DNA from: Achromobacter sp. ASV32
GTDB lineage: Bacteria; Pseudomonadota; Gammaproteobacteria; Burkholderiales; Burkholderiaceae_B
Assembly (NCBI RefSeq): GCF_016428805.1
Contig: NZ_JAELTJ010000061.1
Location: forward strand, 1 to 32,723
DNA length: 32,723 bases
Reading direction: 5' to 3'
Part shown: in pieces, positions 1-7,380 of the stretch
How the letters are laid out: every line of letters starts with the position of its first letter
Position numbering within the stretch: position 1 is the first letter of the stretch
The notes under the pieces: generated by a model
The model's database searches: none
What the model was told of the DNA's origin: nothing
What the model saw: only the letters and a program-made list of their open reading frames with translations
Program-made: the position numbers and the translations under genes

Positions 1-2
1 GC

Positions 3-851
3 ATCCACACCTGTCAAGGCCTGGAATTGGACTACGTCGGCGTCATCATTGGCGACGACTTGGTCTACCGTGATGGTCAGATCAAGACGGATGCTACGCA
101 GCGTGCGTCTTCCGACCAATCTGTACGTGGACTCAAGAAGATGATGCGAGAGAACCCGGATAATGCGAGGGGACTGGCGGATCTCATCATCAAGAACACC
201 TACCGCACGCTGATGACCCGAGGCATGAAAGGGTGCTATGTCTATTGCACCGACAAAGCGCTCGGTGAATATCTGCGCAACAGGCTGGGTTCTACTACGG
301 AACCGCTATCTGAACCGATCTTGCAAGCCGACGACACCAACGTCGTGCCTTTGAAACAAGTCATAGAACCCAAGCGTCAAAACAGCTTTACTGCGCTGCC
401 ACTCATCGACATCAAGATGGCAGCAGGGGCTTTCTCAGACGCCCAGATGCTAGACGAGGCCGCCACCCAGTGGCTCGAACCGCCAGATTGGATTACCCCG
501 CAGCCCGGCCTCTTCGTGGCTCAAGTTGTGGGCGAGTCGATGAGCCGAAGAATCCCCAACGGGTCATGGTGCCTGTTCCGAGCGAAACCGAGCGGTACCC
601 GTCAAGGCAAGGTTGTAATTGCGCAGCATCGCAGCATTGATGATCCAGAGACGGGTGGCAAATACACAGTCAAAGTCTACTCAAGCAAGAAAACGATCAA
701 CGCTGACGGCAGTTGGCATCACGAGCAGATTATTCTGCATCCGGATTCACTGCAGCCCGGCTATGAACCGATCGTTATCAGCCGAGATGTAGATGACGAT
801 GAGTTCACAATCGCTGCGGAACTGCTGACCGTCCTTGAGAGCGAACCCTGA
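3..851 (+). CDS. DUF2075-type helicase C-terminus fused to S24 (LexA-like) peptidase, 5'-truncated by window edge
   Basis: The reading frame is open from base 3, so the gene starts outside the window; a TTG at 27 is not a credible start. The first ~95 residues (IHTCQGLELDYVGVIIGDD near the start, RGMKGCYVYCTD near residue 80) match the last part of DUF2075 (Schlafen-group-3-like) DNA/RNA helicases. After a linker, residues ~135-270 form an S24 peptidase fold: the GESMSRRIPNG motif carries the likely nucleophile Ser179 and KYTVKVY carries the likely general-base Lys224 (numbered from base 3). LexA/UmuD-type Ser-Lys domains self-cleave on RecA filaments or process a partner. The gene converges on the MetF-like gene with 25 bp between them, and its GC is visibly lower than the core genes, suggesting transfer. 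A role in defence or the DNA-damage response is inference. The domain calls are fairly sure. Confidence 0.82.
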   Translation: MHTCQGLELDYVGVIIGDDLVYRDGQIKTDATQRASSDQSVRGLKKMMRENPDNARGLADLIIKNTYRTLMTRGMKGCYVYCTDKALGEYLRNRLGSTTEPLSEPILQADDTNVVPLKQVIEPKRQNSFTALPLIDIKMAAGAFSDAQMLDEAATQWLEPPDWITPQPGLFVAQVVGESMSRRIPNGSWCLFRAKPSGTRQGKVVIAQHRSIDDPETGGKYTVKVYSSKKTINADGSWHHEQIILHPDSLQPGYEPIVISRDVDDDEFTIAAELLTVLESEP

Positions 852-876
852 GAGTCCATTGCCGCCGGACTGAGCA

Positions 877-1773
877 TCACGACACCGTCGGACTGGCGCG
901 ATCCAGCGCCGGGGTCCGCACCCGATACTGCTCGATCCATTTCACCGACTGCGCAATTCCCCCGAACGGAAAGAAGTGCAGGCTCACCGTGCCATGGGCG
1001 GCTGTCAGCCCGGCAGCCAGGCGATCCACGAACACATCCGGCCCCGCCGTGCCGAACAGCTTGCCCAGCGAGATGCCGTACTTGGACCACATTGACGCGC
1101 AGGCGCTGACGCCGCACAGGGCGGCATAGCGCGCCAGCACCGCAATACCCGCGGGCCCCGGCACCCCCACCCGCACGGGGTGTTCAATGCCCCGCTCGCG
1201 CAGCGTTTGCAGCCACGCCAACGCCACGTCGGCGTCAAATCCGAACTGCGTGATGATCAAGGGCACCATGCCGCGGCGGGCAATCATCTGGCACTTGCGT
1301 TCCAGCACCTCCCACCGATCGGACGCGCTCATGACCGGATGCCCTTCCGGATGCCCGCCCACGCCAACGACCCGGATGCCCGCGCGTTCGAAAACGCCGG
1401 TTTCGATCAACGTCGCACTGTCGGCAAACGGCCCGACCGGGGTCGATGGGTCGCCTGCGATCACGAAGCAGCGCTCGACTCTGGCTTCAGCCACCGCGCG
1501 CGTGACGAACGCATCCAGCTCGGCAAGCGACGCGATTCGCCGTGCGGACAGGTGCGGCATAGGCTCGAAACCCAGCCCGCGCACGGCCCGCGCGGCAGCC
1601 AGTCGCGCCTGGTCGTCCTGCCCGGGCAGGTAGGGAATGGAAATGGTCGACCCGGGCAATATCCGGGGCGCCGCGGCGGTCAACGCGGCAATGTCCTTCG
1701 TGCTGACCTCCAACGAATAGCCGTGGGAGATGTGGCGAAGGGACTTGGGCGTACTGGGATGCATCAAGGACAT
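877..1773 (-). CDS. Divergent methylenetetrahydrofolate reductase (MetF-like) protein
   Basis: This ~298-residue protein matches the flavin-dependent MetF fold, which reduces 5,10-methylene-THF to 5-methyl-THF. Visible landmarks are SLEVSTK (the SFEFFPP strand with its catalytic Glu), PHLSARRI, VIAGDPS (the RGD loop), GGHPEGHP (the YPEVHP motif) and ITQFGFD. Several of these are looser than in housekeeping MetF, so it may be a specialised paralog. The start is ATG at 1773; a TTG one codon upstream is also possible and neither has a strong ribosome site. It lies 79 bp behind metR on the same strand, back-to-back with the FMN reductase-mesX-mesD unit. That placement suggests it serves the same methionine pathway, for example by making or recycling the methyl donor. 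Its exact substrate is not shown by the sequence. Confidence 0.8.
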   Translation of the reverse strand: MSLMHPSTPKSLRHISHGYSLEVSTKDIAALTAAAPRILPGSTISIPYLPGQDDQARLAAARAVRGLGFEPMPHLSARRIASLAELDAFVTRAVAEARVERCFVIAGDPSTPVGPFADSATLIETGVFERAGIRVVGVGGHPEGHPVMSASDRWEVLERKCQMIARRGMVPLIITQFGFDADVALAWLQTLRERGIEHPVRVGVPGPAGIAVLARYAALCGVSACASMWSKYGISLGKLFGTAGPDVFVDRLAAGLTAAHGTVSLHFFPFGGIAQSVKWIEQYRVRTPALDRASPTVS

Positions 1774-1852
1774 CAATGAAAGGCCCGCCGAACGGGTCGA
1801 AAAACGGGCTCGACAGTCGACTCGGCGGACGGTCTGCGTTCAGCGGTAGGGT

Positions 1853-2776
1853 TCAGGCAATGGCTTCCGGCGCAATGGCGGCGACGGGGACGGCAGCGGG
1901 ATGGCGGGCCAGCTCGATAAAGGCCCGCACGTAGTCGATGGCGGTGTCGGCCTCGCGCGCGCCCAGGAAGATCTGCTTGGCGATGCCGCGCACACCCAGC
2001 CGCACGGGCACCACGTCCATCCTGGCCGCGTATTCCTCGACCAGCCAGCGCGGCAGCGCGGCCACGCCGCGGCCGCTGGCCACCATCTGCACCATGATGT
2101 CGGTGGTTTCGATGGCCTTGTGGCGCCGGGGCGTCACGCCGGCCGGCAACAGGAATTGGTTGTAGATGTCCAGCCGCTCGATGTCCACGGGGTAGCTGAT
2201 CAGTACTTCCTGGGTCAGTTGCTGCGGCTTCACGTAGGCCGCGCCGGCCAGCGGATGGCCCTTGGCCACGACCAGCACCTGCTCGTAGTCGAATACGGGC
2301 TCGAACTTCAGGCCGGGCTTGAACAGCGGGTCGGGCGTAACCAGCAGGTCGATCTCGTAGCCGAACAGCGCGCCGATGCCGCCAAACTGGAACTTCTGCT
2401 TGACGTCCACATCCACGTCGGGCCAGGCCGCCAGATAGGGCGAGACCACCTTGAGCAGCCACTGGTAACACGGGTGGCACTCCATGCCGATGCGCAGCGC
2501 GCCGCGCTCGCCCTGCGCGAACTGGCCCAGGCGCTCTTCAGCCAGGTCCAGCTGCGGCAGCACCCGGTTGGCCACCGCCAGCAGGTACTGGCCGGCCTGC
2601 GTCAGGCGCAGGCTGCGGCCTTCGCGCAGCCAGACGTCGGTGCCCAGCTGCTGTTCCAGCTTCTTCATGCTGTGGCTCAGGGCCGACTGGGTCAGGTTCA
2701 GCACGCCCGCGGCCGCGGTCAAGGACCCTTGCTTTTCGACCTGCTGGACGATGCTGAGGTGGATGCGCTCAAGCAT
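1853..2776 (-). CDS. metR: LysR-family regulator MetR (methionine/homocysteine)
   Basis: This 307-residue LysR regulator has an N-terminal winged HTH (residues ~1-60, QSALSHSMKKLEQQLG) and a substrate-binding effector domain. The effector domain is strongly MetR-like: IGMECHPCYQWLL, WPDVDVDVKQKFQFGGIGAL and EIDLLVTPDP are hallmark stretches of MetR, which uses homocysteine as co-inducer to activate met genes. The ATG at 2776 gives the standard LysR N-terminus. It is transcribed away from the FMN reductase-mesX-mesD genes, the usual LysR layout for control of the divergent operon and of itself. A near-perfect TGAA/TTCA inverted repeat sits 27-49 bp upstream. The MetF-like gene follows on the same strand. 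The identification as MetR is strong; its regulon is inferred. Confidence 0.93.
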   Translation of the reverse strand: MLERIHLSIVQQVEKQGSLTAAAGVLNLTQSALSHSMKKLEQQLGTDVWLREGRSLRLTQAGQYLLAVANRVLPQLDLAEERLGQFAQGERGALRIGMECHPCYQWLLKVVSPYLAAWPDVDVDVKQKFQFGGIGALFGYEIDLLVTPDPLFKPGLKFEPVFDYEQVLVVAKGHPLAGAAYVKPQQLTQEVLISYPVDIERLDIYNQFLLPAGVTPRRHKAIETTDIMVQMVASGRGVAALPRWLVEEYAARMDVVPVRLGVRGIAKQIFLGAREADTAIDYVRAFIELARHPAAVPVAAIAPEAIA

Positions 2777-2802
2777 TCAGATGATTCCTGCTCATGGATT
2801 CG

Positions 2803-2825
2803 TGAAATAAAACCATTTTACTTCA
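2803..2825. promoter_or_regulatory. Candidate MetR operator (TGAA-TTCA inverted repeat)
   Basis: TGAAATAAAA and TTTTACTTCA form a 10-bp inverted repeat with one mismatch around a CCA centre, in the metR/FMN-reductase divergent gap. MetR sites in enterobacteria carry TGAA and TTCA half-sites, though with a 5-bp centre. A second pair, TTCATGTGAA, lies at 2904-2913 just before the FMN reductase start. Binding by MetR is inferred from position and half-sites. Confidence 0.55.
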
Positions 2826-2918
2826 TGACAACCCTCCTCTAGCATGCGTTTCCGACTCGATGTTGCACCTGCACAAAAACAGATGCGGCGCCGCGTAGAT
2901 CCATTCATGTGAAGCAAA

Positions 2919-3500
2919 ATGACACGCCCACTCCGTCTCGTAGCCGTTTCCGGCGGACTGCAACGCCCCTCCAAGTCCGCGGCCCTGGCCGAGCACCTAC
3001 TGGACCTGATCGCCGACGAATTTCCCTGCGAACAGCATCTGGTCGAACTCGGCCAGCTCGCCCCGCAACTGACTGGCGCGGTCTGGCGTTCGCAACTGCC
3101 CGACACGGTGGAAAGGGACATTGCGGCCGTCGAGCAAGCCGACATCCTGGTGGTGACCACGCCGGTCTATCGGGGTTCCTACACCGGCCTGTTCAAGCAC
3201 TTCTTCGACTTCATTCACCAGGACGCCCTGATCGACACGCCCGTCCTGCTGGCGGCCACCGGCGGCAGCGAACGCCACGCCCTGATGATCGACCATCAAC
3301 TGCGGCCCCTGTTCAGCTTCTTCCAGGCACGCACCTTGCCGTTGGGCGTTTACGCCACCGACAAGGATTTCGCCGACTACCGCCTGCAGGACGAGGCCCT
3401 GATCGAGCGAGCCCGCCTGGCGGTTCAACGGGCGTTGCCCCTGATCGACTTGATGCGCCACTCAAGCGCCGCCGCCGAGCAAGAAGCGGTCGCGGCCTGA
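2919..3500 (+). CDS. NAD(P)H-dependent FMN reductase (MsuE/SsuE-like)
   Basis: This 193-residue flavodoxin-like protein supplies reduced FMN to a partner oxygenase. The FMN-phosphate loop is SGGLQRPSKS (residues ~11-20), and TTPVYRGSYTGLFKHFFDF (~80-98) is the typical MsuE/SsuE flavin-binding strand-loop. The length is usual for the family. It is the first gene right of the metR gap and is followed by mesX (99 bp) and mesD. No alkanesulfonate or methanesulfonate monooxygenase (SsuD/MsuD) is nearby, which is odd for an MsuE-like enzyme. The obvious recipient of FMNH2 here is the oxygen-dependent MesX partner. That pairing is inference; the enzyme class is well supported. Confidence 0.9.
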   Translation: MTRPLRLVAVSGGLQRPSKSAALAEHLLDLIADEFPCEQHLVELGQLAPQLTGAVWRSQLPDTVERDIAAVEQADILVVTTPVYRGSYTGLFKHFFDFIHQDALIDTPVLLAATGGSERHALMIDHQLRPLFSFFQARTLPLGVYATDKDFADYRLQDEALIERARLAVQRALPLIDLMRHSSAAAEQEAVAA

Positions 3501-3518
3501 AGCCAGGCAAATCCGGCT

Positions 3519-3558
3519 GCCGCGTCGCGCGGCACCAGTGCCTGCCTGCCGGCGGCAG
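3519..3558 (+). promoter_or_regulatory. Two tandem hairpins in the FMN reductase-mesX gap
   Basis: Two perfect stems lie in the 99-bp gap: GCCGCG-TCG-CGCGGC (3519-3533) and CTGCC-GGC-GGCAG (3546-3558). A run of seven T follows at 3568-3574, nine bases after the second stem. The T run is too far away for a textbook terminator, so partial termination, attenuation or mRNA stabilisation are all possible. A CATAAT hexamer at 3577-3582 could be a weak -10 for mesX. Confidence 0.35.
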
Positions 3559-3599
3559 ACCGATTCATTTTTTTCGCATAATCATCACACCCCATCGCA

Positions 3600-4583
3600 A
3601 TGAGCCAAGATTTCACTTTCAGCATCAAGAGCATTTCTTTTGATGAGAACTATCAGCCGTCGGACAGCACGCGCATCACGACCAACTTTGCCAACCTGGC
3701 CCGCGGAGCGAGCCGCCAGGAGAACCTGCGCAACACCTTGCGGATGATCGACAAGCGCTTCAACAACCTGGCGCACTGGGACAACCCCAAGGGGGATCGT
3801 TACACGGTCGAGCTCGAGATCATTTCTGTCGAAATGCACCTCGCTGCCAACGGCGGCAATGATGCCTTTCCGCTGATCGAAATCTTGAAGACCAATATCG
3901 TCGACCACAAGAACAACGAACGCATCGAAGGGATCGTCGGCAACAACTTCTCGTCGTACGTGCGCGACTACGACTTCAGCGTGCTGCTGCCCGAGCACAA
4001 CAACAATAAGCCCACGTTCAGCACGCCGGACAATTTCGGCGAACTGCACGGCAAGCTGTTCAAGCACTTTGTCAATTCCGACGCTTACAAAGCCCACTTC
4101 AGCAAGCCGCCCGTCATCTGCATCAGCGCGTCGAGCAGCAAAACCTATCATCGCACTGAAAACCAGCACCCCATCCTGGGCGTGGAGTATCAGCAAAGCG
4201 AGCCCTCGTCGACGGATCAGTACTTCGAGAAAATGGGGTTGCAGGTGCGCTACTTCATGCCCCCGGGCAGCGTCGCGCCGCTGGCCTTCTATTTCCAGGG
4301 CGACCTGCTGGGCCACTACACCACGCTCGAGCTGATCAGCATCATCAGCACGATGGAAACGTTCCAGAAGATCTACCGCCCCGAGATCTACAACGCCAAT
4401 TCCGCGGCAGGCAAGCTGTATCAACCGAGCCTGAAGAACCAGGATTACTCGTTGACGCAGATCGTCTATGACCGCGAAGAACGCAGCCAACTGGCCGTCA
4501 AACAAGGCAAGTTCACGGAAGAGCACTTCATCAAGCCTTACGCCAAGACGCTCGAAAACTGGGCCGCCAACTGCGCCCTCTAA
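3600..4583 (+). CDS. mesX: MesX, DUF1852 protein required by the MesD methionine synthase
   Basis: This 327-residue soluble protein has no signal peptide or membrane segment and matches my recollection of DUF1852 proteins (N-terminus FTFSIKSISFDENY; ERIEGIVGNNFSSYVRDYDFS mid-protein; GVEYQQ and FYFQGD further on). Published fitness genetics (Price and colleagues, PLoS Genetics 2021, from memory) named this family MesX, as the partner that the core methionine synthase MesD needs, and linked the pair to oxygen. Its reaction was unknown in that work. It sits 28 bp upstream of mesD, consistent with one mRNA. No clear Shine-Dalgarno precedes the ATG. It has more Asn and fewer GC-rich codons than its neighbours. 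The family call is strong; the biochemical role is open. Confidence 0.88.
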   Translation: MSQDFTFSIKSISFDENYQPSDSTRITTNFANLARGASRQENLRNTLRMIDKRFNNLAHWDNPKGDRYTVELEIISVEMHLAANGGNDAFPLIEILKTNIVDHKNNERIEGIVGNNFSSYVRDYDFSVLLPEHNNNKPTFSTPDNFGELHGKLFKHFVNSDAYKAHFSKPPVICISASSSKTYHRTENQHPILGVEYQQSEPSSTDQYFEKMGLQVRYFMPPGSVAPLAFYFQGDLLGHYTTLELISIISTMETFQKIYRPEIYNANSAAGKLYQPSLKNQDYSLTQIVYDREERSQLAVKQGKFTEEHFIKPYAKTLENWAANCAL

Positions 4584-4611
4584 TCACTCGACACACACAA
4601 GACCACAGATC

Positions 4612-5640
4612 ATGAAAAAACTCCTGCCCACCTCGACCGCCGGCAGCCTGCCCAAGCCTTCCTGGCTTGCACAGCCCGAAAAACTCTGGTCGCCCTGGAA
4701 GCTGCAAGACGAAGAACTGGTCGAAGGCAAGCAAGACGCCCTGCGCCTGGCCCTGCAAGAACAGCAACACGCCGGCATCGATATCGTCAGCGACGGCGAG
4801 CAAACCCGTCAGCACTTCGTCACCACGTTCATCGAGCACCTGAGCGGCGTGGATTTTGAAAAGCGCGAAACCGTCCGGATTCGTGATCGCTACGACGCAA
4901 GCGTGCCGAGCGTCGTGGGCGACGTCAGCCGCCAGAAGCCGGTCTTCGTTGAAGACGCCAAGTTCCTGCGCCAGCAAACCAAGCAGCCTATCAAGTGGGC
5001 CCTGCCCGGCCCCATGACGATGATCGACACGCTGTACGACGGCCACTACAAGAGCCGCGAAAAGCTGGCCTGGGAATTCGCCAAGATCCTGAACCAGGAA
5101 GCCAAGGAGCTCGAAGCCGCGGGCGTCGACATCATCCAGTTCGACGAGCCGGCCTTCAACGTCTTCTTTGACGAAGTCAATGAGTGGGGCATCGCCACCC
5201 TGGAACGCGCCATCGAAGGCCTGAAGTGCGAAACCGCCGTGCACATCTGCTACGGCTATGGCATCAAGGCCAACACCGACTGGAAGAAGACCCTGGGTTC
5301 GGAATGGCGCCAGTACGAGGAATCGTTCCCCAAGCTGCAGCAATCCAACATCGACATCATCTCGCTGGAATGCCACAACTCGCATGTGCCGATCGATCTG
5401 CTCGAACTGATTCGCGGCAAGAAGGTCATGGTCGGCGCCATCGACGTGGCCAGCGACAAGATTGAAACGCCGGAAGAAGTGGCCAATACGCTGCGCAAGG
5501 CGCTGAAGTTTGTCGATGCCGACAAGCTGTATCCGTGCACGAACTGCGGCATGGCGCCGCTGTCGCGGGCGATTGCCAAGGGCAAGCTGCTGGCGCTGAG
5601 CGAAGGCGCCGAGATTGTCCGCAAGGAACTGCTCGCCTGA
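4612..5640 (+). CDS. mesD: MesD, core (MetE C-terminal-like) methionine synthase
   Basis: This 342-residue protein corresponds to the C-terminal catalytic barrel of cobalamin-independent methionine synthase and lacks the N-terminal folate-binding half of MetE (~750 residues). The zinc ligands can be placed: His211 and Cys213 in VHICYG, Glu253 in LECHNS and Cys312 in CTNCGMAP; IIQFDEPAFN holds the homocysteine-binding Asp. Without the folate domain the enzyme cannot work like MetE, which fits the MesD class of folate-independent synthases. The ATG at 4612 (MKKLLPTSTAGSLPKPSWL) is preferred over an in-frame upstream start at 4468 that would run inside mesX. It is the last gene of the FMN reductase-mesX-mesD unit. 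Confidence 0.92.
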   Translation: MKKLLPTSTAGSLPKPSWLAQPEKLWSPWKLQDEELVEGKQDALRLALQEQQHAGIDIVSDGEQTRQHFVTTFIEHLSGVDFEKRETVRIRDRYDASVPSVVGDVSRQKPVFVEDAKFLRQQTKQPIKWALPGPMTMIDTLYDGHYKSREKLAWEFAKILNQEAKELEAAGVDIIQFDEPAFNVFFDEVNEWGIATLERAIEGLKCETAVHICYGYGIKANTDWKKTLGSEWRQYEESFPKLQQSNIDIISLECHNSHVPIDLLELIRGKKVMVGAIDVASDKIETPEEVANTLRKALKFVDADKLYPCTNCGMAPLSRAIAKGKLLALSEGAEIVRKELLA

Positions 5641-5942
5641 TCGCAGGCTGAAGCGGGATGGGTGTGAAGGGCTTGAAGCGGCAGCTTGGTCCTCCAGACC
5701 CATCCATGACCTGCCCTGCCACGGGTTGATACGTAAGACGACTTTCAGCGCTGCACGGCGCCGCACATGACGGCGAAAGAGGCCCTGGACACCCGGTTGC
5801 TCAATCGCAGTACGCGCGCAGGGGTTCTCACAGACGCGGGAAAGAACCTGCATGCGCTTGCAGTACCGATAATTGCAGCGCTTGATTACTCAATGCGCGA
5901 CACGGTGCTATCGATAACGGTCATCGAGGCAATGTTCCGCAA
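5641..5942. other. Intergenic stretch with a regulator remnant
   Basis: This 302-bp gap between mesD and the alpha/beta hydrolase holds no intact gene. The first ~120 bp show nothing recognisable; the rest carries the LysR-like fragment listed separately. Base composition drops here from the GC-rich core towards that of the following accessory genes. Confidence 0.6.
5767..5895 (+). pseudogene. Remnant of a LysR-family regulator
   Basis: The translated stretch ALDTRLLNRSTRAGVLTDAG, followed by KNLHALAVPI, matches the wing and linker-helix start of LysR regulators (LGTRLLNRSTR...LTDAG). The first ~35 residues of the HTH are missing and nothing resembling the effector domain follows. The frame continues to 6015 but after about residue 45 it no longer looks like a LysR protein and overlaps the opposite-strand hydrolase. 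It is best read as a decayed fragment, perhaps left by the event that brought in the low-GC genes beside it. Confidence 0.5.
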
Positions 5943-6557
5943 TTACGAGGCGCGCAGCAGGTGTTCTCTGACGATGGGTGCCAGTTCACCTGCATACTCG
6001 TGGGCAAGATCGTGATGCCCGCCGTTGATGACCCGCAAGTCAGCATTTGGCAACAGCGCTAAAAGCTTCTTGCCAACGGCCACGGGACTAAACGGGTCGG
6101 CATCTCCCCATAGCAATAGCACGGGCTGAGAGATACGACCGATCTCGCTCGACAGATCCGATTCGAACGACAGAAACCACGGCGGTAGGCAGGGGTTCGC
6201 CTTCACGAAGTCGGGGCGCCAGTCTGTAGCCCCCAACGCTCGCGTATCCAAGCCGCCGGAGGTCACACTCAGTACCAGATGGGTAATAAGATTCGGCAGC
6301 TCAAGCGCGAGGCGCACTGCAAGAATGCCCCCCATTGACTGAGCGATCAAAGCCGTCGGCTGATCGATATCTTTGACGAGGCGTTGAACCAGAGCGTCGA
6401 TGCTGTCGACGCAGGGGTCAGCAGGTGTGGTGCCAAATCCCGGATAAGAAACGATCTGTTTCTCTGCGCGATATTCCAGCAGATTCGCAAGCGGTTGCCA
6501 GAACGCGGTACTGCCGGATGCCCCGGGAAGAAAAAGCAATTTTGTAGGCCGCTGCAT
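5943..6557 (-). CDS. Alpha/beta hydrolase
   Basis: This is a 204-residue cytoplasmic alpha/beta-hydrolase-fold protein. Landmarks are FLPGASGSTAFW (oxyanion-hole region), the nucleophile elbow AQSMGG with Ser74, an acidic residue in WGDADPFSP (Asp152 or Asp154) and the catalytic His at GGHHDLAHE (181 or 182). The substrate cannot be read from the sequence; esterase, lactonase or BioH-like roles are all possible. I chose ATG 6557 (MQRPTKLLFLPG) because a run of six G lies about ten bases upstream; the ORF extends 19 codons further to another possible start at 6614. It shares strand and low GC with the next two genes. Confidence 0.82.
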   Translation of the reverse strand: MQRPTKLLFLPGASGSTAFWQPLANLLEYRAEKQIVSYPGFGTTPADPCVDSIDALVQRLVKDIDQPTALIAQSMGGILAVRLALELPNLITHLVLSVTSGGLDTRALGATDWRPDFVKANPCLPPWFLSFESDLSSEIGRISQPVLLLWGDADPFSPVAVGKKLLALLPNADLRVINGGHHDLAHEYAGELAPIVREHLLRAS

Positions 6558-6769
6558 TACGGTTGCCCCCCCTGCTGCTGCGATGGATGGCTTCGAGTGC
6601 CGCGTGCCAGGCATCCGGGTCGCCTCGTTAATTGTCCGTTAAGGGCCGAACTCGGCCAGCCATGTCCGTGATCTTCGTGGATGTGAAAGGCCACTTCAGT
6701 TATCTACGGAATCTCTTTTGATTTGCGCGCACCCTAGGCGGCAGTATCGCAAACAGCCTTCACGCAGTT

Positions 6770-7288
6770 TTAGTTCACTTTCCGCCACACAGAAATCGGT
6801 ATATCGCCATTGGGCCGCGGCACGACGCGATAACTCAGCTCGCCGTTTTTAAGCTCATAGGTCCGCTTTTGTTGCTGCCCTTCCCAGTTGGGGAAGGATG
6901 CGCTTTCGATGCGGAAAGTCAGTGTGGCGGTGGCCGGATCGACGCTGATCGTGCCGAAGTGCGTGCTGGAACCCATGACTGCCGTTTTGTACTCATCGGG
7001 CGTTGCCGCGCTCTTGTCGGCTGAGGCAAACCTGGGGCGTTCAGCCTTGAAAATCTGCAGTGAGTAATGTCCTTGTGCGTCGATCATCAACATGCCCTTG
7101 GGTGCAGCGCCATAGTCGCGTGCCCGCGAGCCATCCGGGTGCTGCACATCCGCAGCGACCAGGGTCCATGTTCCCACCATCGAGGGGACGACCGTCGTCG
7201 CGTCAGCACGTGCAACCGCCGTCAATAGCGCGCTGGTGAAAGAAATCGCACTGATGAAACCGTACTTGAGAATTTTCTGCCCATTCAT
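6770..7288 (-). CDS. Secreted lipocalin-like domain protein
   Basis: This 172-residue protein begins with a Sec signal peptide (basic MNGQKILKYG, hydrophobic core, likely cleavage after ARA at residue 28). The mature part starts with VPSMVGTWTLVAADVQHPDG and continues GMLMIDAQGHYSLQIF, the pattern of the lipocalin-like domain family whose beta-barrels bind small hydrophobic molecules. FPNWEGQQQKRTYELKNGEL and the C-terminal VWRKVN are also typical. It is expected in the periplasm. A GAAG motif lies just upstream of the ATG. The ligand is unknown. It sits between the hydrolase and the methyltransferase on the same strand. Confidence 0.8.
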   Translation of the reverse strand: MNGQKILKYGFISAISFTSALLTAVARADATTVVPSMVGTWTLVAADVQHPDGSRARDYGAAPKGMLMIDAQGHYSLQIFKAERPRFASADKSAATPDEYKTAVMGSSTHFGTISVDPATATLTFRIESASFPNWEGQQQKRTYELKNGELSYRVVPRPNGDIPISVWRKVN

Positions 7289-7380
7289 GATCTTCTTTGC
7301 TCCGTTACTCAGGTTGTTGGCAAGGCTTTATCGAGACTGTTGTTGCAGTTGGCATCGCGACCACATGTCTTTGGCTGGGG

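Noticed and set aside
4531..5853. Minus-strand ORF of 440 codons opposite mesD
   Set aside because: mesD has all zinc ligands on the plus strand; the antisense frame lacks motifs.
5896..6015. Tail of the ORF that contains the LysR remnant
   Set aside because: After about codon 45 the translation no longer resembles a LysR protein and its end overlaps the opposite-strand hydrolase gene.
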